Positions 9,748 through 22,548 of a DNA stretch of 64,000 bases are shown here, piece after piece. The notes under the pieces were generated by a model, which saw only the letters and a program-made list of their open reading frames with translations, was not told the origin of the DNA and did not search any database. The DNA is from Escallonia rubra. Lineage: Eukaryota > Streptophyta > Magnoliopsida > Escalloniales > Escalloniaceae. The stretch spans positions 248,001-312,000 of the forward strand of contig JAVXUO010001228.1 of NCBI GenBank assembly GCA_033065855.1, read 5' to 3'. Made by a program: the position numbers and the translations under genes. How positions within the stretch are numbered: the first letter of the stretch is position 1; every line of letters starts with the position of its first letter.

Positions 9748-12409
9748 TCTTTCCTTTCTTAATCTCAATCCTGTAAGTTCTTAAAACTCTTAGTTTAACT
9801 CCAATTTCCATCTTCTGCTTTTTCCTTTTTATCCCATTTGTATATGACTATAGTTGACCTACGTTTCTAAAATTTACTTATGCATCTCCATTCTCAAGGA
9901 GACAACAGAACCGTACTTACTTATTAGTTTTGTTTGTTGGTCTATTAAGAATTTATGTCCACTCTTAGGTCAACCAGTATATTCATTCTATGTGAACCAA
10001 TCCTTGGAATTCGTCTCTCATGATAGATGGAACTAGTTTTTGGTTTTATCTAACCGAATCCTCCTAGACATCCTTAAGGTTGAACTGCTAAAATTTTTGG
10101 GAGGTTCTCAGATATAGACTTCCTGCAGTCCCTGACGAAGCTTATTTCTGAACATGCCTTTGCGTTTCGGGTTGCAATCAAAACATTGCCTAAGTTGTCC
10201 AACTATGGAAGTTACATTTCGGCTGGGTAAGCAAAACGTGTTTCAAATGCTATTGCTGGGCTATGTAGTATGAGCAGTTGCTTGTAGTGTTGCAAGAGGC
10301 AGTAAAATGGTTTGTGAAAATGCAAGAGGAAAGTCCTTTGAAGTCTCATTTTCAGGTAAATGCACAGGCGTACTTAGGCGCTTGTTGTGGAAATTATACA
10401 TGATAATGGGAGTAGGATAGCCAAGATGATTAGCTTATGAAGCATCTTCGATGTTAGAATAACTAGGATGGGCACGCATATATACTTAGTGGTTTCTTTC
10501 ATGTTTGTTATGTTTGGTGAAGTGGGTGGTACCTTTGAGTTGATTGTGCTAGAAGCTTTGAGTTGGTTGTTCTTGAAGCTCTAAGTTTCCCAAACTAAAA
10601 AGAAAAGAAGAAGTTACTGAGACTTGTACAAATCCGTCCAATGCTCATTCCTGGTCATGTAATTTTTACTCTGGCTTATTGGCCCTTTGGTAGGACCACA
10701 AGGAGCATTTTCTTTTTCTTTTATCTCCATGCATAGACCAAACATAGACTCTAAGATTTTATTCCTAGTGGTGCTGGTGGTCATCATGGGGAGGACCTAT
10801 GGGTGGAGGCACTGGTGGTGCTTATTTAGCAAGTACAGGTGATGACGCCAATAGTGGTGTTGTGATCTTCGAGGTTGTGGTGGTGGTGGTGGAGGCAGTA
10901 GTGGCAGCAGGTGGTCATGAAGAATTCTTGACTAAAACTGGTAAGAATATCCCAGATGGCCAAATCCACTTACCAAAAAGTTCATTGCAAATAATCCAGA
11001 AGTGTCAGAGGCTCAGAACAAGAACCACTCCATTGGGTGATCTTCGTGACATCGTAAGATGGCACGACTAGATATTTTCTTGTATAATAATATCTATGCA
11101 AAACCGAGTAATTTGGTACACGATTTTCTCGTGACTCCAACACACACACACAGTGGTGGAGTTGAGAAGATCATATGAGAAACTCGAGTTACTGGACTCT
11201 TGATGTTTCGTTCGAGGCTAAAACACCTAAAAGAATAAGGAGGAAAAGGGAGAGAGGGAGAGGGAGCGAGGTAGGCACCTGACACCTTACACTGTGCTTT
11301 CTCTTTCTTTATTTTCTTCAAACTGGTGGTTTTTTTATGTGCTAAGAGGGGGACCCTTTGAGGGTTTTCGAATCCTAGCTCCGCTAGGACTTTAGGTCTC
11401 GGTTTAGGGACTGCAGAAGCTTGGAGGTGGAATGAGGAAGTCAGAGCTAAAGTAATTAGAAATAAACTTTGTTATAGCACTCAGCAATAGCGTAAAAATG
11501 AGGAAATTTTTGGAAGAAAAAGACTTTTGTGCAAAAAAGAGAAATGAAGTGAACTCGCTGATGTGAAGCAGAAAATTGATCTTTATATCAAGTGCAAACG
11601 ATAGTGACAATGTTTGCTCAACTAAGAGAAAAAAAATATAGATGTTTAAATCGTATGAAGTATGTATGTATATATATCTTGGAGAGAAACTGATTGAAAT
11701 ATTTTTTTAGGAGTATAAAGAGGAGGTCTTTTTTTCTTTTTCACTTTTCTTAATGGTTTAGAATAGAGCAAGTAGTCAGATGTCAGAAATTCTCAAGGAA
11801 TTTCCATCTTAAAATTTGGAATATATTGCTGTCTATATATTCCTTTTCTTATTGCCAAGAAATATTTGTTGCCAGCCGTGCACAATGTTTCGTTGCACAT
11901 TGTCCAATTCTGAAGGTTATGAATATGGTGCTTGATGTTTGAAAGCCATAAACGGCGAAATCTTCCTTCTTGCTTATAAGCGCATCGTATGAGTTGCCAC
12001 ATCGCAGAAACAGGCCGTACTATTTCGAGAAGAAACACCCATGAACTAACGACCAGAGTTCCTTATGATTTCCCAAATAATCGATCTTCTGCCAAACAAT
12101 TGCCACGTCAAGTTGCTTATCAGAAACAAAGAATTCCCTCGTCGAATTGATTTTGTAACACCAAGCTGCCTGAGGAATATTGTAGCAACAGCAACAATTC
12201 CTTTGTCATCTTTCTCGTTCATGATGAAATTTCTCCCAACGGCCCATTTCAATAGAGCAGCATACTCTTTGAATAAGATCAAGTTAGTTGAGTCGTTGCT
12301 TTGACAGTTCAAATTACCATCGATTAAGAAATCAATGATAAATCGAAATGCTTTACTTTGAGTAGTAATTGAGTGTTAACAATGCCAGAAGCTTTTGGAT
12401 AGACGGATA
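9748..12409. other. Downstream region of the PPR gene, no gene recognised
   Basis: Only short unconserved frames. A GTG-rich run near 10770-10930 yields a valine/glycine frame that is composition-driven. Minus-strand frames at 11793-12312 resemble no family I know, although the style (W/R-rich, broken) fits decayed transposon sequence. Confidence 0.4.
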
Positions 12410-12805
12410 TCGGACCTTAGGGAGGTAGTGAAGGTTAAGAACGCGTAAAGAATATCGAAGAATTTAAACTAAATGCAATCCTATCTAGGTAAAGTGTTTT
12501 GGACCAGGTTTTGGTTAGGACAATTTTTCTAAGTTTAACTATTAAAGTCCCTATGGTAGGGAAAGAGTGCTTGATATGTGTAGTAGTAAAGGAAAAAATT
12601 AGCTTATGGTGGCCTCAGGGACATAGTGAAGGTTAAGAACGCCTAAAGAATATGAAAGAGATCTAGACAATATGGCCACCCTATCTAGGTATTGGAAGTG
12701 TTCTGGATTGGGTTTTGGTTAAACATATTTTTCTTATTTCAAGTTTTAATGACTAGTAAAGTCTCTATGGTAGGGAAATAGTGCTCTGATTACTATAGTA
12801 GTAAA
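12410..12805 (+). repeat. Tandem duplication, unit about 198 bp
   Basis: Two adjacent diverged copies share GTGAAGGTTAAGAACGC (starting at 12428 and 12626), CCTATCTAGGTA and a block containing CTATGGTAGGGAAA. Spacing of matching blocks is about 198 bp. No coding capacity. Confidence 0.8.
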
Positions 12806-13059
12806 AGGGGTGCATAGTTTTATTAACTCTTATGGTGAATCTATCGAGTACATACTGTGTAGTGTGTACTTACGAAGGAAGCTGATGGAAAGGCGTAGCG
12901 AGACGAGAAAGATCTTCCTCTGATCATACATTTGGTGAAAGCTGATAATGGAAGAGGGTGTGGTTTCCAGCTGAGATAGGTGGCCACTGGCTCAGGGTTT
13001 TACAGTTCAGGTATGCTTTACTGTGCATAATCATAGAGATTTCTTAGGAGGAGAGGTCA

Positions 13060-13280
13060 TTGTGGAGCTAGGTAGTTGATGGTAGGTGTGGCTCGACTGG
13101 GTAGTTTCCATGGAAGGTCATTTGCGGAAGATCATTAAAGGAATGAAGAAATGGTTAATCACTTGTTTTTTCATGTAAAGGCTGCCAGACTTTATGGTTT
13201 TTGTTACTTGCCTTTTCTTGGTCTAATGGTCATATTTTTACAGAATTTTTTTGGATGTGGGCAAGGTGCCTAAAGGTGCT
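13060..13280 (+). mobile_element. Possible LINE zf-RVT remnant
   Basis: A short frame reads EEMVNHLFFHVKAARLYGF followed by a hydrophobic stretch and FFWMW. This resembles the ExVxHLFLHC region of LINE zinc-binding domains but lacks the key cysteine. Weak, unsupported by neighbouring domains. Confidence 0.3.
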
Positions 13281-15299
13281 AAAGGATATGAGAAAGAGGT
13301 GAGGTCATATTAATGGACACAGAGAACCTCTATATTTATGATCTTGCACATATATATATTTTTTCCCCAGGGGGGCGGGCGGTGGGTGTCCCTTGCATAC
13401 GTCACCTTTTGTTTTGTTCTCGAACCTTGTCTATTTCCTGGCTCAAAAGAGGTAGGCTTGGGTCTGATGCCTTAATCGTTTACTTTGTAGACGAGCTATT
13501 CTTTATGCAGTAGTTAATATTTTCTTGTTCCATTCTTCTTGTCACGGCTCTATCTTCACAACTGGCCATTGCACGATTGACCTGCTTTGGATGCATATTG
13601 ATATTTTTTACTGTGATATTTAGATCACATTGCAACATTGGAGGTAGATACATTACAGAGGTACGCCTTGTCTGAACAATGGTGTATTTAAGCTATTCTG
13701 GATGTACCATCCTGATGTTGACTATCTAAGATGGGAGCTGTGGCAAGGCAGGGTTTCTCGTGTATATGATGTCTCATGATGTGGGGATGAGGACATTCGT
13801 AATGTTAGGGTATAGGTCGATGATAAGGGATGCTTTATTTAGCAGAGCAACCATTTGACCAGATTTTAGCGGATAAGCTTGTTGAGTCTCTTCCTCAATG
13901 GCCCTTTGCTAGACCATAGACAGGGTCTTTGTCAATATAGGTAATTTACCAGTTATATGTCTCAACAAATTGGAAGAGGCCTTCTTGAATATGTCTCAGT
14001 TGTGCCTCCTAGAAGCTATATAAAACTGGTTTCCTATTCTTGTGGGTATGGGGATAGGTACTCGCTTGCACTCATATGAAATTTCCTCCCAAAGAAATAT
14101 AATAATGAAATAGAACTTTGGTAGTGCTGCTATGGATTGAGTTTTGTAGGTTATTACTTGTCTACTGCATGTTTTGTGAGGGAGCCTGTTTTGTGAAGGT
14201 TGTGCCATTTCTGTATTTCTTCTTGACCCTTTCTCTGCAATTGTTACTTTCAGCCTGTACAAACCTAGAGGAGTAGACACGACAGAGACCGTCAAACAAA
14301 AGGAAGCCCCTTCTGGATTCTTGACCTTTCTCACCATAGCTTGGTCTGATACTTCAAAAAGGTTGTTTGATTGTCGTCAACAGGGCTCAGCATTTACCAT
14401 CTCGTTGCAAGTACTATGAGCTTAGGATTCACCAAGATCGTAGATGCGGACTCAAATTCAGAGTTGGTGCGGATCTATGATGCTAGTGGAGGTATTCTTC
14501 TATCAGCTTAATGGTTCCTGATCGTCTTCTGTTTTCTTTAATTTCATCCCTCTTTTTTGTAGTGATCTTTGTTTTTGGCAACAAGATTGTTGGCAAAGCT
14601 GGTGTCAATTTTTGAAGTATCTTTTGCAACTGGACATGATACCTATCCTTTTTTGGTGTTAATACAGGTTGACAGGTTGTTGAAGCCAATTCTGGTTTAT
14701 GAACATCGCTTATTTTGAATTGCTGAGCGGATACCTTGGCCGTTGGAAAAACACTTTTCTGAATATGCAATTTGAATGCATGTTTGTTCGATTAAGAATT
14801 GAGAGCGCGCTGGTTTATCTAAATTTAAAGTTGCATTAGGCTTCATTAGAATAATCTTCTCCTTTGAGAATAATAAAAAATGGAGTAAATGACCCCGCCT
14901 TCTTGTACTGTTGTCATCAATATTCGATTGTTTGGTCTGAGGTTCCTCTTAGAAAAAGTTGAATGGAATTACCAACCACTTAGTGAGTGTATGAAAAAAA
15001 AACTTTCGTTTTTTTAAATAGGGCCACTAGACTATAGTTTTTTTTTTTTTTTTTTAATAATTTGGAAAGGGGTAATAACCCTACCATTGATATTAAAGAT
15101 AGCAATCGGATTACATTCCCATCCATAGGAATTGCAGTTAAACTAAATAATATGGTTATTGCTTGTTGCAGTAAATACAAGCAAAAACTAATTAAAACAG
15201 AAAAAGAAAGCCTAAAATTGGATAAAAGATAATGAAACCAATAAAATAACCCTAGAGGAAAGGGGGGGGGGGGGGAAAAGGGTTTTAAGACTACTTTAA
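13281..15299. other. No gene recognised
   Basis: AT-rich sequence with short frames only. Contains a T-run near 15039-15056 and a run of about 14 G at 15262-15275. No domain or repeat structure that I can name. Confidence 0.35.
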
Positions 15300-16400
15300 A
15301 ATTTAACAACCAACAAACCCCAATCCCAAAAACTCAAGTAAAAAAACAACCAATCTTAACACAATATGTAAAACAATAATGTAAAGAGAGAAGGGTTTAG
15401 AGATACTTGACAAGAAGAATTAAATGGTTCGGCTTGATATACCCACAAGCCTACGTCCACCCCTTCAAGGAAGTACCTTGAAAGGCCATAGAATCCACTA
15501 GTATGATCTTCCTTACGGGTCAAGATCGAACCTCTTACAATCCCTTGATGCTATGCCCACATCAAGAACAAGCTTTGACAAACCCAAAGCTCCAAAGCTT
15601 GACAACCCCAAGCTTTGATACAATAACCTTTTTATGAGGTAATGAGTACAAGAGTTCACTCTTAATAAGTAGATGAGTACAAGTTGAAGTACTAGAACAA
15701 GAGAGATGAGTGTATGATGACTTATGAAAGTGTATCTCTCTCTAATGTAAGCTCACAATAAATGCTCTCTTGAAAGGGATGAGAAATTAATGACATCAAG
15801 AGAGATTTGAACAATTGCTTTGATCTTTGAGAATATGAAAGATATGAGAGCTTTGAATGCAATTGATGAATGAAAACAATGCCCAAAATGAGTATTTATA
15901 GAGCTGGGAATAAATATGACCGTTTGGGGTTAGGTAGGGCATTAAATGTGCCAAACGGTAAATGCAGTCGACTGCATTGCCCATTACAGTCGACTGTAAC
16001 CCAAAAAGTAGCCGTTGGAAATTCAAATTTCCAACTTGCAGTCGACTGCAATGCAATGCAGTCGACTGTAATGGGCTACTGGAAGTTTTGCAGTCGACTC
16101 CCTACTGCCCAACATGCAGTCGACCGCATCCCTGAAAATGCAGTTTCCTGTTTTTAAAGCATGAAAAACTTTTTATGCATGCAAGGGAAACCTATGGGCA
16201 AGTTCTAGGTATACAGTCATCGTAACGATCATCTCTCTATGTCTAGTTTACAAAGACGGAAATAAAAGCATGAAAACTTCAATCGTCGAATTTCCTCTTT
16301 GATGCGTTCCGTTGAGAGTCTTTGATCGTGTTGCTCGTCTAATAATCCGTTTGCATGAGTATGAGATTGTTCATATTGCTTCATCAACTCAATGCATGTT
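15300..16400 (-). mobile_element. LTR of a SIRE/Maximus-like Copia retrotransposon (solo or fragment)
   Basis: Read on the minus strand, 15420-15480 contains GGACGTAGGCTTGTGGG then GCCGAACCATTTAATTC. This is a hallmark of the downstream part of SIRE/Maximus-type Copia LTRs (GGACGTAGGC ... CCGAACCA). The CAGTCGACTG cluster at 15964-16125 would then lie in the U3 side. No gag or pol frame adjoins it, so it is probably a solo LTR. Exact ends and a 5-bp target duplication were not resolved. Confidence 0.6.
15964..16125. repeat. Cluster of CAGTCGACTG palindromes
   Basis: Within about 160 bp the core CAGTCGAC occurs six times (near 15965, 15987, 16039, 16059, 16091 and 16117). Four copies extend to a full CAGTCGACTG palindrome; the last two are degenerate. 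Spacing is irregular. Probably part of the LTR U3 region. Confidence 0.85.
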
Positions 16401-16980
16401 AGACAACATAATTATCAATGTTAGTTATCATCAAAATCAAATATAATCCTAGGTTAGATAACCGTAGGGTTAACAGATAATTAAGCAACCGATCAAAAGC
16501 TAAACAAAAGCCAAAGAGATAATTACACACGCACGTAACGAGATACCCATTCCATTTATAGCCAGCTGTCATCCACAGCCATATGAAGACAAGCCGCGTG
16601 CTAGACACCAGGACAGCTCACCCCCATGTGCATCTCCACGCGTCAGCTTTAGGCACCTTTAGTGCATGCAACACCTGAAGCTGACACCTGTCAATCATCC
16701 TCCAGCCACCAAGATCCGGCATCGAAAATGGATCGGGAAATGGGCGTTCCCCCTGTCAATCCACATATCGCCACCGCAACCGCATCACATCCCTAAAACC
16801 CAACCGTCGGATCATCCTTCCAAATCCCGACCACAGCCACCACCACCACGAACACCCACCATCGGAGCACCCTGACATCTCGAATCACCTCGATAACCAC
16901 CAACGACAGCAAGCCCACCAACCTCGATAACCACCAACAGGGGGGGGGGGGGGGATACAAACCTTAGAAGGATAATAACC
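16401..16980. other. No gene recognised; C-rich low-complexity tract
   Basis: The sequence turns C- and CCACC-rich from about 16680, with a G-run at 16940-16953. Frames here are biased in composition and resemble no family. Confidence 0.4.
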
Positions 16981-17170
16981 CATCCACAAACTCCCCTTCT
17001 CTGGCCACCACTTCGAAAACCCACATATCATGTCTTTGGCCACCACGCCCTAAACCCACATATTCCTTTCTCCGGTCACCACACCCAAAACACGAAGACG
17101 CCCTTCTCCGGCTACCACGCTCAAAACCCACAAACTCCCTTCTTCGGCCACTAAGCCCAAAACCCACTGA
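16981..17170. repeat. Minisatellite of about 36 bp
   Basis: About five imperfect units built on CTCCGGCCACCACGCCC followed by AAAACCCACA and a variable CTCCCTT. The unit spacing is 35-39 bp. Copies have diverged, so the array is not recent. Confidence 0.75.
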
Positions 17171-17716
17171 GCAACTACCCACGATCCCCTACCCAGCAGC
17201 TTCCACCTTGCGACCCAACCAACCTTATCAACCCAAATCGAAACCCTTACCCACATATGCGACCAATCCCACAAGACGCCTTCCGTCGGTAAGTCAGTGC
17301 AGAGATTGATCGATGTCAGAGATTGAACGACGACTAACAATAGCAGCCATCACAGTCACAAAGATGAAACACACACAAAAACGACATTAAAAAAAAACCA
17401 CTCAGCATCAAAGACCTACTTTTCCACGCCACCATGGGCCGGATTAAGCCGGCGGTGGCGGTGGAGACGCAGAAACTGTGTGGGGTGGTGGGGGAGGGGG
17501 GGGAGAGATAGAGAAGTTCACAAAACTAAAATTGTTCACCTGATGGCTGATAGACGAGCTCTGAAAGAGTTGATTCGAGCTTGTTAGACGTTAGTGCTTA
17601 AGAATGTTTAAGCTTGATCTTAAGCTGCTCGGTTATTTGCAGCCACTAGTTGAGGTATACCTTTAAACTATTATCGCAACCTTAAAAGAAAAGTTTGATA
17701 TACTCGAGGTGGACTT

Positions 17717-18530
17717 GGATCCTCTGCTGTAGCTAGGGCTACAACAAAGGTGTTGTACCCATAATCCCAGCCGTTGGAACTTGGATCGCAATCGCATGGA
17801 TAGATGGAGAGCAGACAGGGTCTGTCCACTCACTTCGTCTCTTTCTCTCTTCTCTAAATTTCTCCCATTCTCTCTTCCCTTCTCTAATTTCTACCACTGT
17901 ACCTCTTCACCACTTTCTTACTCCATGATTTTGGATGTAACTATGTGCTTTTTCTCTGAAATTCTTCACAGCAAAGGATAATGATCGAATATCTAGAATT
18001 TGGCATTTTGGGGGCCTTGATGAAACCTAGACCCCCATTGGAGCCATGGAAGCACAAATTAATAGGAGTTCATTGTGAAACATATTTGTGAAAATAAGTT
18101 GAAAAATCTGTTCTTTTTCTCATTTAGCTCCATAAGTGGATAGCGAGGCCCGTAAAGGATGTTGTTATGGTAACTTCATGATCAGAATTTTGGACCGACA
18201 GAGACGGTAGGTGACTTGGGGACGGTGCAGTGGGAGTTCCATCGTGGTGATGAGCTTGAAATAACGACTAATAATGATCGCTATAATGATGAAGATTGCA
18301 ACGAGATGGCAAAGAATTTCAATTTCTGCCCCTTGAACCGAGGAGTGAAATTAGAAGGTAGAGAGATGAGATAGAAAATTACATAAGGAGAGAAAAAGGG
18401 GAACAAACGTCCTACTCCTCCCTGTCATCCTGTTGTTGACGTGGCGTGTAAATGTCTGTGGATATAAACCCATTGGCAGGAGTTAAAGGTACAACACCTC
18501 TGCTGTAGCCCTGGCTAGAGCAAAGGATCC
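17717..18530. mobile_element. Terminal-inverted-repeat element of unassigned superfamily
   Basis: The left end starts GGATCCTCTGCTGTAGC and continues GGGCTACAACAAAGG. The right end is its imperfect reverse complement (GGATCCTTTGCTCTAGC, then GGGCTACAGCAGAGG). The inverted repeats extend about 43 bp, through GTGTTGTACC. The 814-bp element has no transposase. No clear target duplication was found, so the superfamily is left open. Confidence 0.65.
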
Positions 18531-20744
18531 AGGCCCACTCGGGGCTCATCCTTACGGTTAGAACTGCCGATGTAGGCACATGTGGTTGATGTATTTGTAT
18601 GACTAGCATAGGCTCAGACAACTATTAAAAAATCAAAAAATTAAAGGTAAGTTAAAATATGGTGCAATGATATACCACGGGCAGGATCAGATCCCTAACT
18701 TTTTGGTTTCAATCCACTTTCAGTTGTCGTTAAATGGTTAAAAAGTGTTCCCAAGGCATCTTTTAGCGAACAAAGGCTGTAGATTTAGTAAAACAGGGTG
18801 TGATTTTATTCACACCTTATATCAATAGATGCTTATTTTACTCTCCTGGGACTTCTTCAATAGTCAACCTAAAACTTTAGCAACGAATGATCACTTGAAA
18901 ATGTGTAGCACATAGAGAGAACCAAAAAAAAAAGAAGAAAGAATGACATCATCTTTCTGTACGAGAACATTATATTAATGTGCTTATATTGTCATCATAG
19001 AAGCAAAATAAGTTATTTTTTACCCTTATATTCTCATTTGTATAAATAGAAAAAAATTTGACTGCTACTTGAATTGAAGGACTCTTCTTCCTACTCTCAT
19101 TTAGTGACAATAAATGGTCACGAAATATTTCTAATAGCTTTTATTTAGTGACTATAAAAAGAATGCTGCTAAGAATTTTCGTTGAAAGTATTAGAAGAAA
19201 AATCACAAAAAATATTTAGCGACTATTAATTGTCACTGTATACGAGATTAAAGAAAGATTCTCACAACCCAAAATTTGTTCGTATAAATATACTTATCCT
19301 TGAAAACTTGGTTTTCACATGTAATTCTTAGTTGCTATGTTCACTCCTCAATTATCCATCCACTGTCGAGTACTACGAATACAGCTATCATCGGAATCAG
19401 ATCAGATATTACCTAACAGAGCAAACAAATCTCAATAAATAGGTTATCAATATATAGAGGGCGGAATTGAGTGATTATGTTTCTGACTATAATATACGTA
19501 TGCGATTTTGGAGTTATACATACGAGTCACCGTGGCACACGCGATGTATGTGCAAAAATGAAATTAATAGTAAAAATTTTGTTATAAAAAAATCACGTAT
19601 ACGTGTTTATTAAATTACTGAAAAATAAGTTAGTTATACTTGTCCAAACATAAGTTAGCAAAATATTTTATTCTATCAAACTTGACCTTTAAATTTTACT
19701 TTAACTCTATTTTTTGATGAATTTTAATTTGTGAAAACTAAACATAATTATATAGGTAGTTACTTACCAATTCAAAATTTTATTTTGTGTCATTTCTTAA
19801 AATTTTGTTACAATGCCACTTGTCATCATTGTAGGTTTGTAGTTATGTAACACCAAAAAAATGTTACACCAAACAATGTTTTGACTTAATAAGTAGTATA
19901 GATGCTGACTAACAGAATTAAATTGAAGATACTCTTTTCTCTTACGATTTAAACTATATACAGTTCAAAGGTAAAAGCCATACTTGCCTTTGTTAACTCA
20001 TCCAAATAGCAATTGATTTGATATAAACAGAACATGCCTTTATCGAAATATATATATGGGTTGACTACTTAATAGACTTTTAAAGTCGCTAAAGCTGGAT
20101 TTTTTTTAATGGTAAATACTTTAATGATAAAAGTGGAGAGATATCCACACACTCCACTTTTATACACTTGCCCTCTACATTTCTTTAAAAGGAAACTAAG
20201 ATTTCACCCCTCTTCACCCTATATTTCATTGTAGCTTATAATATTACCCTTAGAAGTGATACTAAATTGTGTAATACGATTATCTGCAAAAAGCTCTTGA
20301 ATTAAGGGGGTGCTATCGTAATTCCTTCATCAAAAAGAGATGTGGAGCGTGGATTTCAAAAGCAAAGTGTGAATATCATTCTCCCAGAATAATCATGTAA
20401 GGCGATTGAATGATTGTGAAAACACTATAATTTTGCAAGTTATCAAGGCATACTAGGGTGAATCTTGACTTTCCCCAATAAACAGAGCAACTTGGTCCGC
20501 ACCTTTCCTGTGCTCATCTTATTCTGCACCGAATGCTTATACTTAGTATGCGTCTTGTCTAGCCTAGTCTTTACGTTGTCGTGTTAAAGTTATTTGTACA
20601 TTTTGTATTATCTCCAATAATAAGTTTCTTAATAAATGAGCAATAGACGTTGAGTGTCTTTAGACTATCTTGTGTTAGTTAAACCTCAAGATAATCTTCC
20701 TAGAAGCCTGCACTCGTAGGCACATTTTTTAAGTACTTGCTTTC
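18531..20744. other. AT-rich spacer, no gene recognised
   Basis: No frame of interest. Near 19100-19235 the motif TTTAGTGAC/TTTAGCGAC followed by a TATNAA-type block recurs three times, suggesting an eroded repeat element, but ends cannot be defined. Confidence 0.4.
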
Positions 20745-20747
20745 TTA

Positions 20748-21282
20748 GGGCCAGTTTGACAAAAAAAATTTGCTCTTTTTTTTCAGTTTTAAAAACTGAA
20801 AAAAAAGAGCGTTTGGTAACCATTTTTTTTTTCAATTTTAAAAACCAGTTTTTAAACTAAAGAGTAAAAAAACTCCAGAAACTGGTTTTTTTTTTCACTT
20901 TTGGTTTTTTTTTCTTAGACCACCACCACCACCTTCCCATCGCTGGCAGCCACCTCAGGCGACCACCGCCGGAGACTGCCGGCAATCGCCTCCGGCCGGC
21001 GACGACCACCTCCGGCCGCCGGCGACCACCGCAGGAGACTGTCGACAGCCACCTCCGGCCGCCGGCCACCACCACCGCTACACCCCACCACCGTCACCGC
21101 AAACCACAAAAAAAAAAGTCAAAATAAAAAGGGTTACCAAACACCAAAAAAAAAAAAACGAAAAAAAAAAGGGGTTATCAAACACCCACTTGTTATTATA
21201 TAAAAAAAAATTTAAGCTGCTCTTTAAAAAACTGCTATTTAAAAACTGAAAATCAAAATTTTTTTTTTTGTCAAACGAACCC
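20748..21282. mobile_element. PIF/Harbinger-type MITE
   Basis: A 535-bp element with ends GGGCCAGTTTGAC and, in reverse complement, GGGTTCGTTTGAC. It is flanked on both sides by TTA (20745-20747 and 21283-21285), the 3-bp target duplication of PIF/Harbinger elements. Further complementary stretches occur inside both ends (CTCTTT, AAAACTG, TTTGGTAACC). The centre (20920-21105) is an unusual GC-rich CCGCCGG/CCACC block. Confidence 0.85.
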
Positions 21283-21440
21283 TTAGACTGCCAGGACATT
21301 GACCAAGTTGTTACATTGTGGTGTGGAGACGCGGCGGGGAAGGGGGTGGGTTTGAATTTTAACCTTAAAGGATTGATAGCTCTGCATAATTTTTTTCCTC
21401 CTTGGATGGCCCTAGATTCTTTAGGTTACAAATTTTATTA

Positions 21441-21966
21441 CTTCATCCCACATAATTTGATCAACTTTCATTTTTGGGCCGTCCCACAAAAATTACTCAT
21501 TTCCAAATTAAGAAAGAGTATGTACGTACTTTTACACATTTGCTCTTTTTACACTTTCCTTATTCTTTTTTGGGTCAAAATGTCCTTTGTATTGCATTAT
21601 AAAACATTTACATCTCTATTTGTCAAACTTATGTTGACTTATCCCTCTATATGTACATATTCCTCACATATATTCTAATTGTCCAACGGTTTATCTTCAT
21701 CAAACTTCTGTTGACTTTCCCAATTCTATTTCTCTCTCTACATTTAATTTTCATTAACTAATTTTCTTTATTCTGGCTGACTTTCTAACATTTTTTTATT
21801 CATTCCTCTCTCTACATTTAATACTTCACTAATTCATTTTCTCTCTACTGACTCACTTTCTTCCTCTCATCTCTCTACATGCTAAAATAGAAAATACACA
21901 ATATATCACTTAAATTTTTAATCTGCGTGCAAAAAAAATTGATCAAATTACGTGGGACGAAGAGAG
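21441..21966. mobile_element. Stowaway/mariner-type MITE
   Basis: The left end CTTCATCCCACATAATTTGA is matched at the right by the reverse complement of CTCTCTTCGTCCCACGTAAT, continuing TTTGATCAA on both sides. Flanking TA dinucleotides at 21439-21440 and 21967-21968 fit the TA target duplication of this superfamily. 526 bp, no transposase. The second half is rich in CTCTCTCTACATTTAA-like blocks. Confidence 0.8.
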
Positions 21967-22401
21967 TATATATATATAAAACTAACAAACCTTAACCACA
22001 CAAGCCCGAGGTATCTACATCCAAAGAGAGGCTTTTGTAATCTTTGTTTAAGATAGTCGTGGCAGCCTAGATTTGACGACAAATTTAAAGCATTCTTAAA
22101 GTCAATTCTGGTTTGTTTATTATCCGCAATTTAATTATGCGGGTGGGGGGTGGGGTCGGCGCCGGCCTTGTGTTGTTTGCATAGTCAGAAGCCCCATACA
22201 CGAACTTGGACAAAAATTGAAACCCCTTCACACTGTTTTTTAGACTTTATCAGATGGTTTTCTATTCATGATAATGAAATTCCCTCCTCCAGCTGTAAAG
22301 TCAAAGGTTAGCTTTGTGTTGAGGAGTTAAAGAAAAATAGAGTGGAAAGTCGAGCAAATAGCAATTGATGAGTCCGTTATTGTGGTGTACCAGTACCTAC
22401 C

Positions 22402-22410
22402 TATAAAATA
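22402..22410 (+). promoter_or_regulatory. TATA box of the RING-H2 gene
   Basis: TATAAAATA lies 139 bp before the RING-H2 start codon, giving a predicted transcription start near 22435 and a short A/G-rich leader. The same-strand sequence immediately around it is unique and not part of a transposon. Confidence 0.55.
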
Positions 22411-22548
22411 CGGACTTGGAGTCCGTTATATGCTTTAGTTCCTGCATAAACCTGCGCCTCGTCTTCCTAATTACCAACTAACTTTGCATACGTAGTACAG
22501 AAAGGAGGGAGGGAATTGAGCTAAACAGAAGCAAAAAAACAAGGAAGC

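Noticed and set aside
10799-11071. Valine/glycine-rich frame downstream of the PPR gene
   Set aside because: Driven by a GTGGTGG run. No recognisable domain and no neighbouring exon.
21268-21678. 136-residue plus-strand frame between two MITEs
   Set aside because: It spans the end of one MITE, both target sites and part of the second MITE. Hydrophobic composition comes from T-rich DNA.
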